Of a DNA stretch of 64,000 nt, positions 18,527 to 27,431 are shown piece after piece. The DNA is taken from the NCBI RefSeq assembly GCF_024385505.1, contig NZ_JANFLT010000005.1, forward strand, positions 744,001 through 808,000. Reading direction: 5' to 3'. The position numbers were made by a program, and so were the translations under genes. The notes beneath the pieces were generated by a model. It was given only the letters and a program-made list of their open reading frames with translations, had not been told where the DNA came from and did not search any database. Every line of letters starts with the position of its first letter. The stretch's first letter is position 1. Source of the stretch: Arthrobacter zhaoxinii. GTDB lineage: Bacteria > Actinomycetota > Actinomycetes > Actinomycetales > Micrococcaceae.

Positions 18527-18532
18527 TAGGCT
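18527..18532 (+). promoter_or_regulatory. -10 element for leaderless lipB
   Basis: TAGGCT ends 7 nt before the lipB ATG, which puts the expected transcript start at or next to the A of the start codon. No ribosome-binding site lies in between and no good -35 is visible. Confidence 0.5.
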
Positions 18533-18539
18533 GGTGGCC

Positions 18540-19268
18540 ATGGCTTTGGAGTTCACCCGCGTAGGCCTGGCTCCGCACTACGTGGACTATTCAGCAGGCT
18601 GGGATCTCCAGCAGCAGCTGCACCGGCAGGTACTGGAGGGCAAGGTACCGGACACGGTGCTGCTGCTTGAGCACACCCCGGTCTATACGGCAGGGCGTCG
18701 TACCGAGCCGCACGAGCGTCCTTTCGACGGCACCCCGGTGATCAACGTGGACCGCGGCGGAAAACTGACGTGGCACGGACCCGGCCAGCTGGTGGGCTAT
18801 CCCATCCTGAAGCTCGCTGACCCGTCCGCCGTCAGGGCGTATGTTGATGCCCTCGAAGCGGCCGTCATCTCCGTGCTGCGGGACTACGGGATTGCCGGTG
18901 TCCGGGTTGAAGGGCGCTCCGGCGTCTGGATCCGGGGAGACGGGCAGCCCTTCGGCGTTCCGGACCGCAAGATCGCCGCCGTCGGCATCCGCGTCCACCA
19001 GGGCGTCACCATGCACGGATTCTCCCTGAACTGCAGCAATGACCTGGCGCCTTACAGCCAGATCGTTGCCTGCGGCATCACCGACGCCGGAACCACATCG
19101 ATCAGCACCGAAACGGGAGACACCGTGTCCCCGGCCGACGTCGTCACCCGGATTGAAGCCGCACTTGCCGCCCGCGAGGCGGCCCTGACCGGCACCACCC
19201 CCTCGAAGAACCTCCCCGGCATCGGCGCCGTCCCTGCCGGCAGCCGGCCGAAAGGAGCCCTGCTGTGA
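18540..19268 (+). CDS. lipB: Lipoyl(octanoyl) transferase, 242 aa
   Basis: Moves octanoyl from acyl carrier protein to the lipoyl domains of E2 and H proteins. Seen: the substrate-binding stretch [19 protein letters not shown], the GRSGVWI segment, and the active-site lysine in [19 protein letters not shown] with downstream catalytic Cys in LNCSNDL. Start ATG at 18540. lipA overlaps by 4 nt, and the acceptor (sucB) is 10 kb upstream on the same strand. Confidence 0.96.
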   Translation: MALEFTRVGLAPHYVDYSAGWDLQQQLHRQVLEGKVPDTVLLLEHTPVYTAGRRTEPHERPFDGTPVINVDRGGKLTWHGPGQLVGYPILKLADPSAVRAYVDALEAAVISVLRDYGIAGVRVEGRSGVWIRGDGQPFGVPDRKIAAVGIRVHQGVTMHGFSLNCSNDLAPYSQIVACGITDAGTTSISTETGDTVSPADVVTRIEAALAAREAALTGTTPSKNLPGIGAVPAGSRPKGALL

Positions 19269-20269
19269 CCCTCGCCCCTGAAGGACGGCGCCTGCTGCGC
19301 ATTGAACAGCGCAACGTCGCCGTCCCCGTGGAACGCAAGCCCGAATGGATCAAGGCCAAGGTAAACATCGGCCCTGAATACGTGGAGCTGAAGAAGCAGG
19401 TGAAGCAGGAAGGCCTGCACACGGTCTGCGAGGAAGCGGGCTGCCCCAACATCTTTGAATGCTGGGAGGACCGCGAGGCAACCTTCCTCATCGGCGGGTC
19501 CGAATGCACCCGGCGCTGCGACTTCTGCCAGATTGACACAGGCAAGCCCTCGCCGCTGGACCTGATGGAGCCCACCAAGGTGGCGCGTTCGGTACAGCAG
19601 ATGAACCTGCGCTACGCCACGGTCACCGGCGTGGCCCGCGACGACCTGGCGGACGAGGGTGTCTGGCTCTATGCCGAGACCATCCGGAAAATCCATGAGC
19701 TCAACCCCGGCACCGGCGTCGAGATCCTGATCCCCGACTTTTCCGGGAAGGTGGAGCACATCATCGACATCTGCGAAGCCCGGCCCGAGGTCTTTGCCCA
19801 CAACGTCGAAACGGTTCCCCGCCTGTTCAAGCGGATCCGGCCGGCGTTCCGGTACGAGCGTTCCCTCGACGTCATCACCCAGGGGCAGAACATGGGCATG
19901 GTCACCAAGTCCAACCTGATTCTCGGCATGGGTGAAACGCGCGAAGAAATCTCCGGCGCACTGAAGGACCTGCGGGATTCCGGGTGCGACCTGATCACCA
20001 TCACCCAGTACCTGCGCCCCAGCGAACGCCACCTGCCGGTGGACCGCTGGGTCAAGCCGCAGGAATTCGTCGACATCAGTACCGAAGCCGAGGAACTGGG
20101 CTTCCTGGGCGTTATGAGCGGACCGCTGGTGCGCTCCTCGTACCGTGCCGGGCGGCTCTGGGCCGGTGCCATGCGCCGCAAGGGCCGCGAGCTGCCCCCG
20201 CAGCTGGCGCACATCGAGGACTCGGGGAGCACGCTCCAGGAAGCCTCCTCCATCCTCGCCCGCGGATAA
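19265..20269 (+). CDS. lipA: Lipoyl synthase, 334 aa
   Basis: Radical SAM enzyme that inserts two sulfurs into the octanoyl group. Both clusters are coded: the auxiliary set [12 protein letters not shown] (CX4CX5C) and the radical SAM set CTRRCDFC (CX3CX2C). The third auxiliary ligand region RSSYRAG is present near the C-terminus. GTG start overlaps the lipB TGA as GTGA, so the pair is translationally coupled. Confidence 0.97.
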   Translation: MTLAPEGRRLLRIEQRNVAVPVERKPEWIKAKVNIGPEYVELKKQVKQEGLHTVCEEAGCPNIFECWEDREATFLIGGSECTRRCDFCQIDTGKPSPLDLMEPTKVARSVQQMNLRYATVTGVARDDLADEGVWLYAETIRKIHELNPGTGVEILIPDFSGKVEHIIDICEARPEVFAHNVETVPRLFKRIRPAFRYERSLDVITQGQNMGMVTKSNLILGMGETREEISGALKDLRDSGCDLITITQYLRPSERHLPVDRWVKPQEFVDISTEAEELGFLGVMSGPLVRSSYRAGRLWAGAMRRKGRELPPQLAHIEDSGSTLQEASSILARG

Positions 20270-20373
20270 CTCCGCCGACGGCGCCCACCGTCCCGCACTG
20301 CAGACGCACCGGTTCCGCCGAACCGAAGGCACTTCATAACCGCACGCCTTCCATCACGTAGAATGAACTCATT

Positions 20374-21126
20374 ATGGCCAAAAGCACCGATTCAGACGCA
20401 TCCCAGAGCGCCCGCAAAGGCGTCTTTTCCCGCAAGCCGAAGGGGGAAAAGAAGCCCAAGAAGGACGGGCGCATGAAGCAGATTGCCCAGGTCTTCAAGA
20501 TGACCCGGCGCAACGATCCCAACGTCGTATGGCTGATGCTCGGCGCGTTCCTCGGCATTATCGCCGTGGGCCTGCTGATCGGCTTCCTGATCGACAACTG
20601 GATCACGATGCTTATCATCGCCATCCCCCTCGGCCTGCTTGCCGCTGTGTTCATCCTCTCCCGCCGGGCCGAACGGGCGGCGTTCACGCAGATTGAAGGC
20701 CAGCCGGGAGCTTCCGGCGCAGCCCTGAGCGTGCTGCGCCGCGGCTGGATCCTGGAGGAACAGCCCGTCGCCGTGAACCCGCGTACCCAGGAAGCCGTCT
20801 TCCGTGCCATCGGCCGTCCCGGCATCGTCCTGGTCACCGAAGGTTCCCCCTCCCGGGCGAAGGCACTGGCCGACGGCGAACGCCGGCGCATGAACCGCAT
20901 CGTCCCCAAGGTTCCGATCACGGTCATCCACACGGGCCGCGGCGAGGGCCAGGTTCCGCTGTCCAAGGTAGCGACCACGGCCAAGAAGCTTCCCAAGGCA
21001 CTGACCAAGCAGGAAGTCGCCACCGTCAACAAGCGGCTTTCGGCGCTCGGCACCCGGCTGCCGATCCCCAAGGGCATCGACCCCTACCGCGCCCGTCCGG
21101 ACCGCAAGGCAACCCGCGGACGCTAG
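20374..21126 (+). CDS. DUF4191 membrane protein, 250 aa
   Basis: Actinobacterial family of unknown function, invariably near lipA (Rv2219 in Mycobacterium). A basic N-terminus (about 1-45) precedes two close transmembrane helices (about 50-95), then a cytosolic domain with repeated RPGIVLVTEG and a Lys/Arg-rich C-terminus. TAGAAT ends 9 nt before the ATG, so the leader is at most a few bases. Confidence 0.88.
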   Translation: MAKSTDSDASQSARKGVFSRKPKGEKKPKKDGRMKQIAQVFKMTRRNDPNVVWLMLGAFLGIIAVGLLIGFLIDNWITMLIIAIPLGLLAAVFILSRRAERAAFTQIEGQPGASGAALSVLRRGWILEEQPVAVNPRTQEAVFRAIGRPGIVLVTEGSPSRAKALADGERRRMNRIVPKVPITVIHTGRGEGQVPLSKVATTAKKLPKALTKQEVATVNKRLSALGTRLPIPKGIDPYRARPDRKATRGR

Positions 21127-21140
21127 CCGATTCTGCACCC

Positions 21141-21176
21141 AAAAGGGCCCCTCTTATGAGGGGCCCTTTTGTTTTG
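21141..21176. terminator. Bidirectional terminator
   Basis: A 13-bp perfect stem (21141-21153 with 21158-21170) and TTAT loop, with A's on one side and T's (GTTTTGT) on the other. It ends the DUF4191 gene on the plus strand and the converging epimerase gene on the minus strand. Confidence 0.85.
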
Positions 21177-21180
21177 TCCC

Positions 21181-22236
21181 TCAGGCTTCCGGCACCAGGG
21201 GATCCGCGTCCGCCAGCCGGGCCAGCAGGTTCCGTTCTTCCTCCCGGGTGAGTCCTGCCCCGCGGGGACGCTCGACGCCGGCGGCTTCCTCCCAGGCAAG
21301 GGTGTCAGCAAGGGTCTGCCGCAGCGGCCGCAGCTGAAGTCCCGCGGAACGCGCCCGGACATTGGAGCGGGCATTCATCCCGTGCCAGTCCGGATCTTCC
21401 AGCCAGAGCGGCAGTGAACGGGGGCCTGACCATTCATTGACGCCCTGCCCGCGGAGCCACCGGGTTGGAACCGGTATGGCAGTTCCCGGAACACCCCCAC
21501 GGCCTGCGTCTCCCTCGCCCGCTGCCCCGGCTTCTCCCGCTGCGTCCGCAGCCGCCTCCAGATGCGCTGCGAACGGCACGGTGTCCCCCACGGCGTTGAA
21601 TACCCCGGCGCTCCGTTTGCGGGCCACCTGTACGAGCCACCGGGCCAGGTCACGGACATCTATGAGCTGCGTGGGCTGGTCCGGGGCTTCGGGCACGAGC
21701 ACGGAGCCTCCCTGCGCAAACCGCAGCGGCCAGTAGCCGCTGCGTCCCGAGGTGTCCCCCGGACCCCCGATCAGCCCCGCCCGGATGATCGCGCGGGCAC
21801 CGGCGCCGAACCCTCCGGTGACGGCCTCTTCACACGCGACCTTGGCGGGGCCGTAGCTTTCCATGTCCGCCATGACGTCGCCCGCCAGGGGTGCCAGCAG
21901 GGCGGCATCCTCGTCCTGCCCGAACTCCCGTTGGCTGGCGTAGACGTTGCCGGTCGAGACGAAGACGTAGAAGTCGGCGGCATCCCTCAGGTCGCGGACG
22001 GCGCGGCGCACCTGGCCCGGTTGGCGGGAAACATCAATGACGGCGTCCCAGTGCTGTTCGGCGGCTGCTGCCAGGCCGTCGTCGGCGTCGCGGTCCACCC
22101 GCAGGAAGGAGGCTTCGGCCGGCGGTTCGCCGGAGCTTCCCCGGGCAGCGCAGGTGACCTGGTGGCCTTCGGCTGCAGCGGCGAGGGCGGTCTGATGTCC
22201 CAGCCAGGCGGTTCCGCCCAGAATCAGTAGTTTCAT
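21181..22236 (-). CDS. NAD-dependent epimerase/dehydratase family protein, 351 aa
   Basis: Extended SDR fold. The N-terminal nucleotide loop is MKLLILGGTAWLG, the strand-4 Ser region is FVSTGNVYA, and a YGPAK catalytic Tyr/Lys motif follows. The C-terminal half has the TQLIDVRDLARW segment common in sugar-nucleotide or reductase-like members. Substrate unknown. It interrupts the usual DUF4191-RDD-glnA neighbourhood. Confidence 0.85.
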   Translation of the reverse strand: MKLLILGGTAWLGHQTALAAAAEGHQVTCAARGSSGEPPAEASFLRVDRDADDGLAAAAEQHWDAVIDVSRQPGQVRRAVRDLRDAADFYVFVSTGNVYASQREFGQDEDAALLAPLAGDVMADMESYGPAKVACEEAVTGGFGAGARAIIRAGLIGGPGDTSGRSGYWPLRFAQGGSVLVPEAPDQPTQLIDVRDLARWLVQVARKRSAGVFNAVGDTVPFAAHLEAAADAAGEAGAAGEGDAGRGGVPGTAIPVPTRWLRGQGVNEWSGPRSLPLWLEDPDWHGMNARSNVRARSAGLQLRPLRQTLADTLAWEEAAGVERPRGAGLTREEERNLLARLADADPLVPEA

Positions 22237-22273
22237 ACCCGGAATCTGCCAGATCCGCGGGCTGATTCAAAGC

Positions 22274-22714
22274 CTAGTGCTTCACCTTCACCAGTACCGT
22301 GCCCATGGCGCGGTCATGCAGGCCGCGCTGGTCGGCGTCGAACACCACCGCCGGAATCACCAGGCACAGCAGCAGCGTGCGGACAATCGCTGCAGGAATG
22401 TTGGCGGGCCGGCCGTCCATTTTCTGCACCTGCAGGCTGAAGACGCGGTGGCCGATGCTGTAGCCGAGGAGGCTGACGAGCAGGATCTGCTCGACGGCGA
22501 AGATCGCCAGAATGGCAAAGTCGTCTCCGCCGAAGAGCCAGTAGGCAATGAGCGAAGCGATGGCCCAGTCGATAACCAGGGCTCCCAGGCGCGGGCCGAC
22601 GCGGGCTATGGACCCCGGTCCGGTACGCGGGCGTCCGAGGCGCTTGCCCGGCCACGTGCTCTCGTCGGAGGGAGGGCCTTCCAGCCAGGAACCTATATCG
22701 CTTCTATCAACCAC
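22274..22714 (-). CDS. RDD family membrane protein, 146 aa
   Basis: Two to three transmembrane segments (ALVIDWAIASLIAYWLF, FAVEQILLVSLLGYSIG, VRTLLLCLVIPAVVF) with the family's conserved Asp/Arg positions near helix ends. GTG start. RDD proteins next to glnA (Rv2219A) are conserved in actinobacteria but have no firm role. It is divergent from glnA across 249 bases that hold the GlnR-type boxes. Confidence 0.85.
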   Translation of the reverse strand: MVDRSDIGSWLEGPPSDESTWPGKRLGRPRTGPGSIARVGPRLGALVIDWAIASLIAYWLFGGDDFAILAIFAVEQILLVSLLGYSIGHRVFSLQVQKMDGRPANIPAAIVRTLLLCLVIPAVVFDADQRGLHDRAMGTVLVKVKH

Positions 22715-22811
22715 GGTTAAAGACTACCCGGGGGGCTGTGATGTAAATAAACCCACTATTATCACTGTCTCCGGAGGTTGCGGATAGGGTGGAAGGGAGG
22801 CCATCGGCTGC

Positions 22812-22865
22812 GTAACCTTCCGGAAACACATGTGTCACCGCTGGGAAACCCGACCCCCTTAGGGT
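22812..22865 (+). promoter_or_regulatory. Two GlnR-type boxes and -10 upstream of glnA
   Basis: GTAAC-N6-GAAAC at 22812-22827 and GTCAC-N6-GAAAC at 22834-22849 each match the actinobacterial GlnR consensus gTnAC-N6-GnAAC exactly. They repeat with a 22-bp period, the known tandem arrangement. A -10-like TAGGGT (22860-22865) lies behind them, with a poor -35 inside box 2. This predicts nitrogen-dependent control of glnA; activation or repression cannot be told from position alone. Confidence 0.78.
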
Positions 22866-22963
22866 CAAGGTGATGCGCCGGACGGTCAAAGGGCCAGGCG
22901 CCAGCTTTGGTCTTGCAGCCCGAGGTCTTCCACCCAAAACAGTTGTATAGGAGCACATAAACG

Positions 22964-24388
22964 ATGTTCAAGAACGCGGACGAAGTCCTCAGGTTCATCG
23001 CTGACGAGCAAGTGAAGTTCGTCGACATCCGATTCACCGACGTACCCGGAGTGCAGCAGCACTTCAACGTGCCGGCCAAAACCGTAGATGCCGATTTCTT
23101 CGTCAACGGTCAGCTGTTCGACGGCTCATCCATCCGCGGCTTCCAGGGCATTGCAGAGTCCGACATGCAGCTCATCCCGGATGTCACGACGGCGTTTGTC
23201 GATCCCTTCCGGATCGAGAAGACCCTAGCGCTGAACTTCTCGATTGTGAACCCGCGCACCGGGGAGCCGTACCACCGCGACCCGCGCGGCGTTGCCGAGC
23301 GTGCCGAGGCTTACCTGGCCTCCACGGGCATCGCCGATACGGCTTTCTTCGGTTCGGAAGCCGAGTTCTACATCTTCGACAACGTCCAGTACGAGTCTTC
23401 CCCGAAGGGCAGCTTCTACAAGGTGGACTCCGAGGAAGCTCCGTGGAACAGCGGCCGCGAGGAAGAGGGCGGCAACCTGGGCAACAAGACCCCGTACAAG
23501 GGCGGCTACTTCCCCGTGGCCCCCGTGGACAAGCAGGCTGACCTGCGCGATGCCATCAGCGTGGAGCTGGACAACGTGGGCCTCGAAGTCGAGCGTGCCC
23601 ACCACGAAGTCGGCGGCGCCGGCCAGGCTGAGATCAACTACAAGTTCACCACCCTGACGCACGCGGCCGACGATCTGCAGAAGTTCAAGTACATCGTCAA
23701 GAACGTTGCCGATTCCTGGGGCAAGTCCGCCACCTTCATGCCGAAGCCCATCTTCGGTGACAACGGTTCGGGCATGCACTGCCATCAGTCCCTGTGGAAC
23801 GGCGGAGTGCCGCTGTTCTACGACGAGAAGGGTTACGCCGGTCTTTCGGACCTGGCCCGCTGGTACATCGGCGGCCTGCTCAAGCACGCCTCCGCCGTGC
23901 TTGCCTTCACCAACCCGACGGTCAACTCCTACCGCCGCCTGGTCAAGGGCTTTGAAGCTCCCGTGAACATGGTCTACTCGCAGGGCAACCGTTCCGCGGC
24001 TATCCGCATCCCGATCACCGGCTCGAACCCGAAGGCCAAGCGCCTCGAGTTCCGCGCTCCGGATCCCTCCTCCAACCCTTACCTGGCGTTCTCCGCCCAG
24101 CTGATGGCTGGCCTGGACGGCATCAAGAACCGCATCGAGCCGGCGGATCCGATCGACAAGGACCTCTACGAGCTGCCGCCCGAAGAGGCCAAGCACATCC
24201 AGAAGGCTCCGGCGTCGCTCGAAGAGGCACTGGTTGCCCTGGAGAACGACAATGAGTTCCTTCAGGCCGGCGGCGTGTTCACCCAGGACATGATCGACAG
24301 CTGGATCTCGTACAAGCGTGAATTCGAAATCCAGCCGCTGGCACTGCGCCCGAACCCGTTCGAGTTCGAGCTCTACTACGGCGTCTAA
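22964..24388 (+). CDS. glnA: Glutamine synthetase type I, 474 aa
   Basis: Makes glutamine from glutamate, ammonia and ATP; dodecamer in the cytosol. Seen: beta-grasp FDGSSIRGF, the metal-binding [22 protein letters not shown], the ATP region [12 protein letters not shown], and the adenylylation loop [10 protein letters not shown] with target Y402. This regulatory loop marks it as GlnA1, controlled by GlnE. AGGAG lies 10 nt before the ATG. Confidence 0.97.
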   Translation: MFKNADEVLRFIADEQVKFVDIRFTDVPGVQQHFNVPAKTVDADFFVNGQLFDGSSIRGFQGIAESDMQLIPDVTTAFVDPFRIEKTLALNFSIVNPRTGEPYHRDPRGVAERAEAYLASTGIADTAFFGSEAEFYIFDNVQYESSPKGSFYKVDSEEAPWNSGREEEGGNLGNKTPYKGGYFPVAPVDKQADLRDAISVELDNVGLEVERAHHEVGGAGQAEINYKFTTLTHAADDLQKFKYIVKNVADSWGKSATFMPKPIFGDNGSGMHCHQSLWNGGVPLFYDEKGYAGLSDLARWYIGGLLKHASAVLAFTNPTVNSYRRLVKGFEAPVNMVYSQGNRSAAIRIPITGSNPKAKRLEFRAPDPSSNPYLAFSAQLMAGLDGIKNRIEPADPIDKDLYELPPEEAKHIQKAPASLEEALVALENDNEFLQAGGVFTQDMIDSWISYKREFEIQPLALRPNPFEFELYYGV

Positions 24389-24420
24389 GCGTCTGAGCAG
24401 CGGCCGATAGCAGCCGATGA

Positions 24421-24456
24421 ACCGCCTCCGCCCCTCACCGGGCGGGGGCGGTTTTT
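24421..24456 (+). terminator. Terminator after glnA
   Basis: GC-rich stem ACCGCCTCCGCCC with GGGCGGGGGCGGT, one mismatch, followed by five T's, 33 nt after the stop. Confidence 0.85.
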
Positions 24457-24520
24457 CATTCCGTCCACCCGCGACGTTACGTTTGAGTAGTTGCGGACCT
24501 GCCGGACGCCCCGGCGCCGG

Positions 24521-25174
24521 CTACAGGGTCACGCCGTCGGGAAGTTCCGGTGCATCGAATTTCTGCCGCTCGCACTCGGCCTGCAGCTGCGGGTAGGTGG
24601 AAGCGATCAGGTCCAGGATGCGGTTGCGGACCACCAGGTAAGCCTCGCCGACGCCCACCACGCCCTTGAATTCCTTAAGCTCCTCCTCATAGGAGGTCTG
24701 CTGGTGCCGCAGGTAGTTCACCGTCAGCCGGTTCAGCCGCGACGGTGCCGTGGAGAGGCTGGCCGGGGACTGCTTGCCGCGGAGGCGTCCGTTGAAATGC
24801 TCGACCGCCTTACGCTGCATGGTCTCCCACGGCTCGGGAACAATGCGCAGCTCCAGCGCTTCGGCGACGGCGACCGCTGCCTTCTTCTTCACCAGGGCAC
24901 GCTCCCGCGCCGCCAGCTGCCGGTTACGGGAGGCTTCGCGGGCCTTGGCATACTCCGGTGTGGCCTCGATGGCCTCAACGCGCTCCAGAGCGTACAGCTT
25001 CATGGGGGCTGCCTTGCGGGAAAACGGGTTCCGTGCGGTCTTGTCCGGTTCGGGCAGGAAGGTCTTGATCTGTCCGTCGGTCCAGCCCCGCTCCTTCTTC
25101 AGGTCATTGGCGATGAGCATGCCCTCGCTATTGGCCGGTTTCGGACGCGGCGGATGGTGTTTGCCTCTGGGCAC
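24521..25174 (-). CDS. Hypothetical protein, 217 aa
   Basis: Not recognised as a named family. The N-terminal 70 residues (GWTDGQIKTFLPEPDKTARN then MKLYALERVEAIEA) resemble a short module seen at the start of several uncharacterised bacterial proteins. The middle is a long Ala/Arg/Lys-rich helix and the C-terminal part is also helical. No signal or membrane segment. GTG start with GGGGAG 5 nt upstream. Convergent with glnA. Confidence 0.7.
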   Translation of the reverse strand: MPRGKHHPPRPKPANSEGMLIANDLKKERGWTDGQIKTFLPEPDKTARNPFSRKAAPMKLYALERVEAIEATPEYAKAREASRNRQLAARERALVKKKAAVAVAEALELRIVPEPWETMQRKAVEHFNGRLRGKQSPASLSTAPSRLNRLTVNYLRHQQTSYEEELKEFKGVVGVGEAYLVVRNRILDLIASTYPQLQAECERQKFDAPELPDGVTL

Positions 25175-25238
25175 AGTGCTCCCCGGATGTAGAAATGGTG
25201 TTCTTCCATTCTAGGAGAGCACCGGTGTCCGTTAACGC

Positions 25239-25273
25239 AAAAACGCCGCCATTCCCGGGTGGGAACGACGGCG
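25239..25273 (-). terminator. Terminator after the 58-aa gene
   Basis: In the minus direction an imperfect stem (25273-25261 with 25256-25244) is followed by five T's (25243-25239). Confidence 0.7.
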
Positions 25274-25290
25274 GAGACCTCTTCTGCGCG

Positions 25291-25467
25291 CTAGGCGGTT
25301 GCTTCGGCGAGAACCTGGCTCGAGGCCGGTTCTGCGTTCAGCATCGCGATTTCGGCTGCCGATACTCCCCCGGCAACCAGCGCACATCCGGCGGCAATGG
25401 CCGTGATCTGTGCGGTGAATCGTGAAGTGGTGGTCCTGGTGCGCGTCACAGCAACGTGCTTCAACAT
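25291..25467 (-). CDS. Small single-helix protein, 58 aa
   Basis: Reads MLKHVAVTRTRTTTSRFTAQ then a hydrophobic ITAIAAGCALVAGGVSAAEIA and ends in a polar tail. It looks like a signal peptide or anchor with little behind it: a secreted peptide or a one-helix membrane protein. GGGAG lies 10 nt before the ATG at 25467. A promoter with good -35 and -10 lies about 190 nt upstream and a terminator follows directly, so it is a complete monocistronic unit. Function unknown. Confidence 0.65.
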   Translation of the reverse strand: MLKHVAVTRTRTTTSRFTAQITAIAAGCALVAGGVSAAEIAMLNAEPASSQVLAEATA

Positions 25468-25659
25468 ATAGCTGATGCTCCCTTCGAGAGGCATGGGATG
25501 GTACTCCGGGCACGATGAATCGATGTGCCGCAAAGCGGTGGCTTCTGTGCCGGAGTGGTGGTGTTGCGGTTCGTCGCCCAAGGCGGACCGCGGATTTCAG
25601 GAGAGGCTGCGCGTGGTGCCGATACCGGCTGCGCTTATGGGGCCTTCGGATCCTGTCCG
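25468..25659 (-). promoter_or_regulatory. Structured 5' leader of the 58-aa gene
   Basis: From the predicted start near 25659 to the ATG the leader is about 190 nt. It can form successive hairpins: GCGC/GCGC with inner GCCG-GTAT-CGGC (25634-25609), GCGGT/ACCGC with inner GCC/GGC (25591-25566), CTCCGG/CCGGAG closing a branched element (25555-25504), and a 4-bp ATGC stem plus a few pairs around the GGGAG ribosome site (25494-25475). No known riboswitch consensus was recognised. Confidence 0.45.
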
Positions 25660-25665
25660 CTTTCC

Positions 25666-25694
25666 ATTCTAGTGGTATTACCTTCTACGCTCAA
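25666..25694 (-). promoter_or_regulatory. Sigma-A type promoter for the 58-aa gene
   Basis: Minus strand TTGAGC (25694-25689), 17-nt spacer, TAGAAT (25671-25666). It is among the best -35/-10 pairs in the window. Confidence 0.7.
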
Positions 25695-25716
25695 GGTGTT
25701 CGGCCCGGGATGGCAG

Positions 25717-25722
25717 TACGTT
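25717..25722 (+). promoter_or_regulatory. -10 element for leaderless alpha/beta hydrolase gene
   Basis: TACGTT ends 7 nt before the ATG at 25730; no ribosome site lies between. Confidence 0.4.
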
Positions 25723-25729
25723 TGAACAC

Positions 25730-26410
25730 ATGCACGTTGATCATCTTGACCTGTCCATTCCCGTCGGCGGAGGGCACGTATCCGCCGTATTGTCCCGACC
25801 TGAGGGCGCGGATGTGACCGTCGTCGTCGCCCATGGAGCCGGCACCGGTATGGAGCACCCCTTCCTTACCGGGTTTACCGCAGCCCTGAACGACGGCGGT
25901 GCGGCCACCCTGCGCTTCAACTTTCCGTACCGGGAGGCCGGGAAGAAGGTTCCGGACCGGGCTCCCGTAGCTGTCGAAACGTGGAAGGCCGTTATGGCCA
26001 CGGTGGCGGAGCGCGACGACGGCGGGCCGGTCTGGGCGTGCGGGAAGTCCTTCGGCGGCCGCATGGCGTCCATGGCGGTGGCGGAGGGCATGGACGCCGC
26101 CGGGCTGGTGTACCTGGGCTACCCGCTGCATCCGCCGGGCAAACCGGAGAAGCTGCGCGACGAGCACTTGTACGGCCTGACCCTGCCGATGCTGTTTCTG
26201 CAGGGCACCCGTGACACGTTTGCCCTGCCCGGCGAGCTGGAACCGGTGGCCGAGCGGATTGGCCCGAACGCGGAAGTTCAGCGGATTGACGGCGGAAACC
26301 ACTCCTTCGAGGTCCGGGGGCAGAAACGGACACCCGACGTCATAGGGGCCGGACTCGCTGATCCGGTGCTGCAGTTTATCCGGGCAGCGGCAACACCCGG
26401 GAGGAGGTGA
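25730..26410 (+). CDS. Alpha/beta family hydrolase (KANL3/Tex30-like), 226 aa
   Basis: Short alpha/beta hydrolase fold. An early HGAGTGMEHPF oxyanion loop, RFNFPYREAG, the nucleophile elbow GKSFGGRM, an Asp in QGTRDTF and the catalytic His in DGGNHSFEV are all seen. This is the compact class often annotated as dienelactone-hydrolase-like or Tex30. Substrate unknown. The stop overlaps the next hydrolase ATG (TGATG). Confidence 0.85.
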   Translation: MHVDHLDLSIPVGGGHVSAVLSRPEGADVTVVVAHGAGTGMEHPFLTGFTAALNDGGAATLRFNFPYREAGKKVPDRAPVAVETWKAVMATVAERDDGGPVWACGKSFGGRMASMAVAEGMDAAGLVYLGYPLHPPGKPEKLRDEHLYGLTLPMLFLQGTRDTFALPGELEPVAERIGPNAEVQRIDGGNHSFEVRGQKRTPDVIGAGLADPVLQFIRAAATPGRR

Positions 26411-27309
26411 TGGCAAGTCTGCCTATGAGGCTCCTGGAGCCGTATCTGCGGCTGACCCGGAAGCCGCTGACGGCCACGGCCGAACGCACCGAGGCGAGAC
26501 TCTACACCGTAAAGCCGGCTGCTGAGCCGCCCCGCGGGCTGTTGCGAAAGTTTCGAGTCGAGCAACGGCACGTGGACGGGTTCTCCTGCTACTCCGTGAC
26601 GTCCCGGAACCCCGGCGTTGCCTGGGCTTCCGCGGTACCCTCCGCGGTCCTGTACCTGCACGGCGGTTCGTACATCAGCCCGATCAGCGCCTGGCACTGG
26701 CGGTTCATCGCCCGTCTGGCGGCAGCGGGCCACCGGGTGGAGGTTCCGCTGTACGGTCTGGCGCCCGGGTACAGCCATCGGGATGCATCCCCACTGCTGG
26801 CGTCCGTGTACCGGCGGCTGCTCGAAGACTGCGATCCCCGGGACGTGGCTTTTGTGGGCGACTCAGCCGGGGGCGGGCTCGTTCTGGCCTTTGCCCAGCA
26901 GCTGTCGGAATATGCTCTGCCTCAGCCGCGGCGTTTGGTTCTGCTGTCCCCCTGGGTGGACGTCGCGATGGAAAATCCGGAGCTTGCCGCGGTTGAAGCC
27001 GTGGATCCCTGGCTGAGCCGTGCCGGGCTTCGGATTGCGGGCCGGGCCTGGGCATCCGGTGACGACGTGGCGGACCCGCGCATCAGCCCCATCAACGGCA
27101 GCCTGTCGGGTCTGCCGCCAACGGACCTGTTTGTCGGAACCCATGACCTGCCCTATCCCGATGTGCTCCGGCTGGAAAGCCTGATGAGGACGGCCGGAAC
27201 GCCTGTTTCGCTGCATGTCGCTGACGGCGGTGTCCATGTTTACCCGTTGCTCCCCGTGCCTGAAGGCAGAGCTGCGCTGAGGACGATTCTGAGACTGCTG
27301 CGGGCCTGA
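26410..27309 (+). CDS. Alpha/beta hydrolase fold-3 esterase, 299 aa
   Basis: Hormone-sensitive-lipase type esterase. The oxyanion motif is LHGGSYI, the nucleophile motif GDSAGGG, the acid lies in FVGTHDLPYPD and the catalytic His in DGGVHVYPL. It has no signal peptide, so it is cytosolic. The ATG at 26410 overlaps the previous stop; the AGGAGG at 26401-26407 is close to the start, so re-initiation from the upstream gene is likely. Confidence 0.87.
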   Translation: MASLPMRLLEPYLRLTRKPLTATAERTEARLYTVKPAAEPPRGLLRKFRVEQRHVDGFSCYSVTSRNPGVAWASAVPSAVLYLHGGSYISPISAWHWRFIARLAAAGHRVEVPLYGLAPGYSHRDASPLLASVYRRLLEDCDPRDVAFVGDSAGGGLVLAFAQQLSEYALPQPRRLVLLSPWVDVAMENPELAAVEAVDPWLSRAGLRIAGRAWASGDDVADPRISPINGSLSGLPPTDLFVGTHDLPYPDVLRLESLMRTAGTPVSLHVADGGVHVYPLLPVPEGRAALRTILRLLRA

Positions 27310-27431
27310 TTACCGGAGCCGCGGGAGGTGCAGCGGGCCGTTGACCGCGGGACAGGACGGGAGAGGCAGGGACGGGAAGGTCGGCGGCGGGACAGGGGAA
27401 ATCAGGCTGCCTTTTACTACCGGTGATGCCG

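Noticed and set aside
25468-25659. c-di-AMP (ydaO) riboswitch
   Set aside because: The leader lacks the paired GAAUCC-type conserved loops of that class as far as I can read it.
25495-25725. Short plus-strand frames opposite the structured leader
   Set aside because: No ribosome site, no conserved features; the minus-strand promoter and leader explain the region better.
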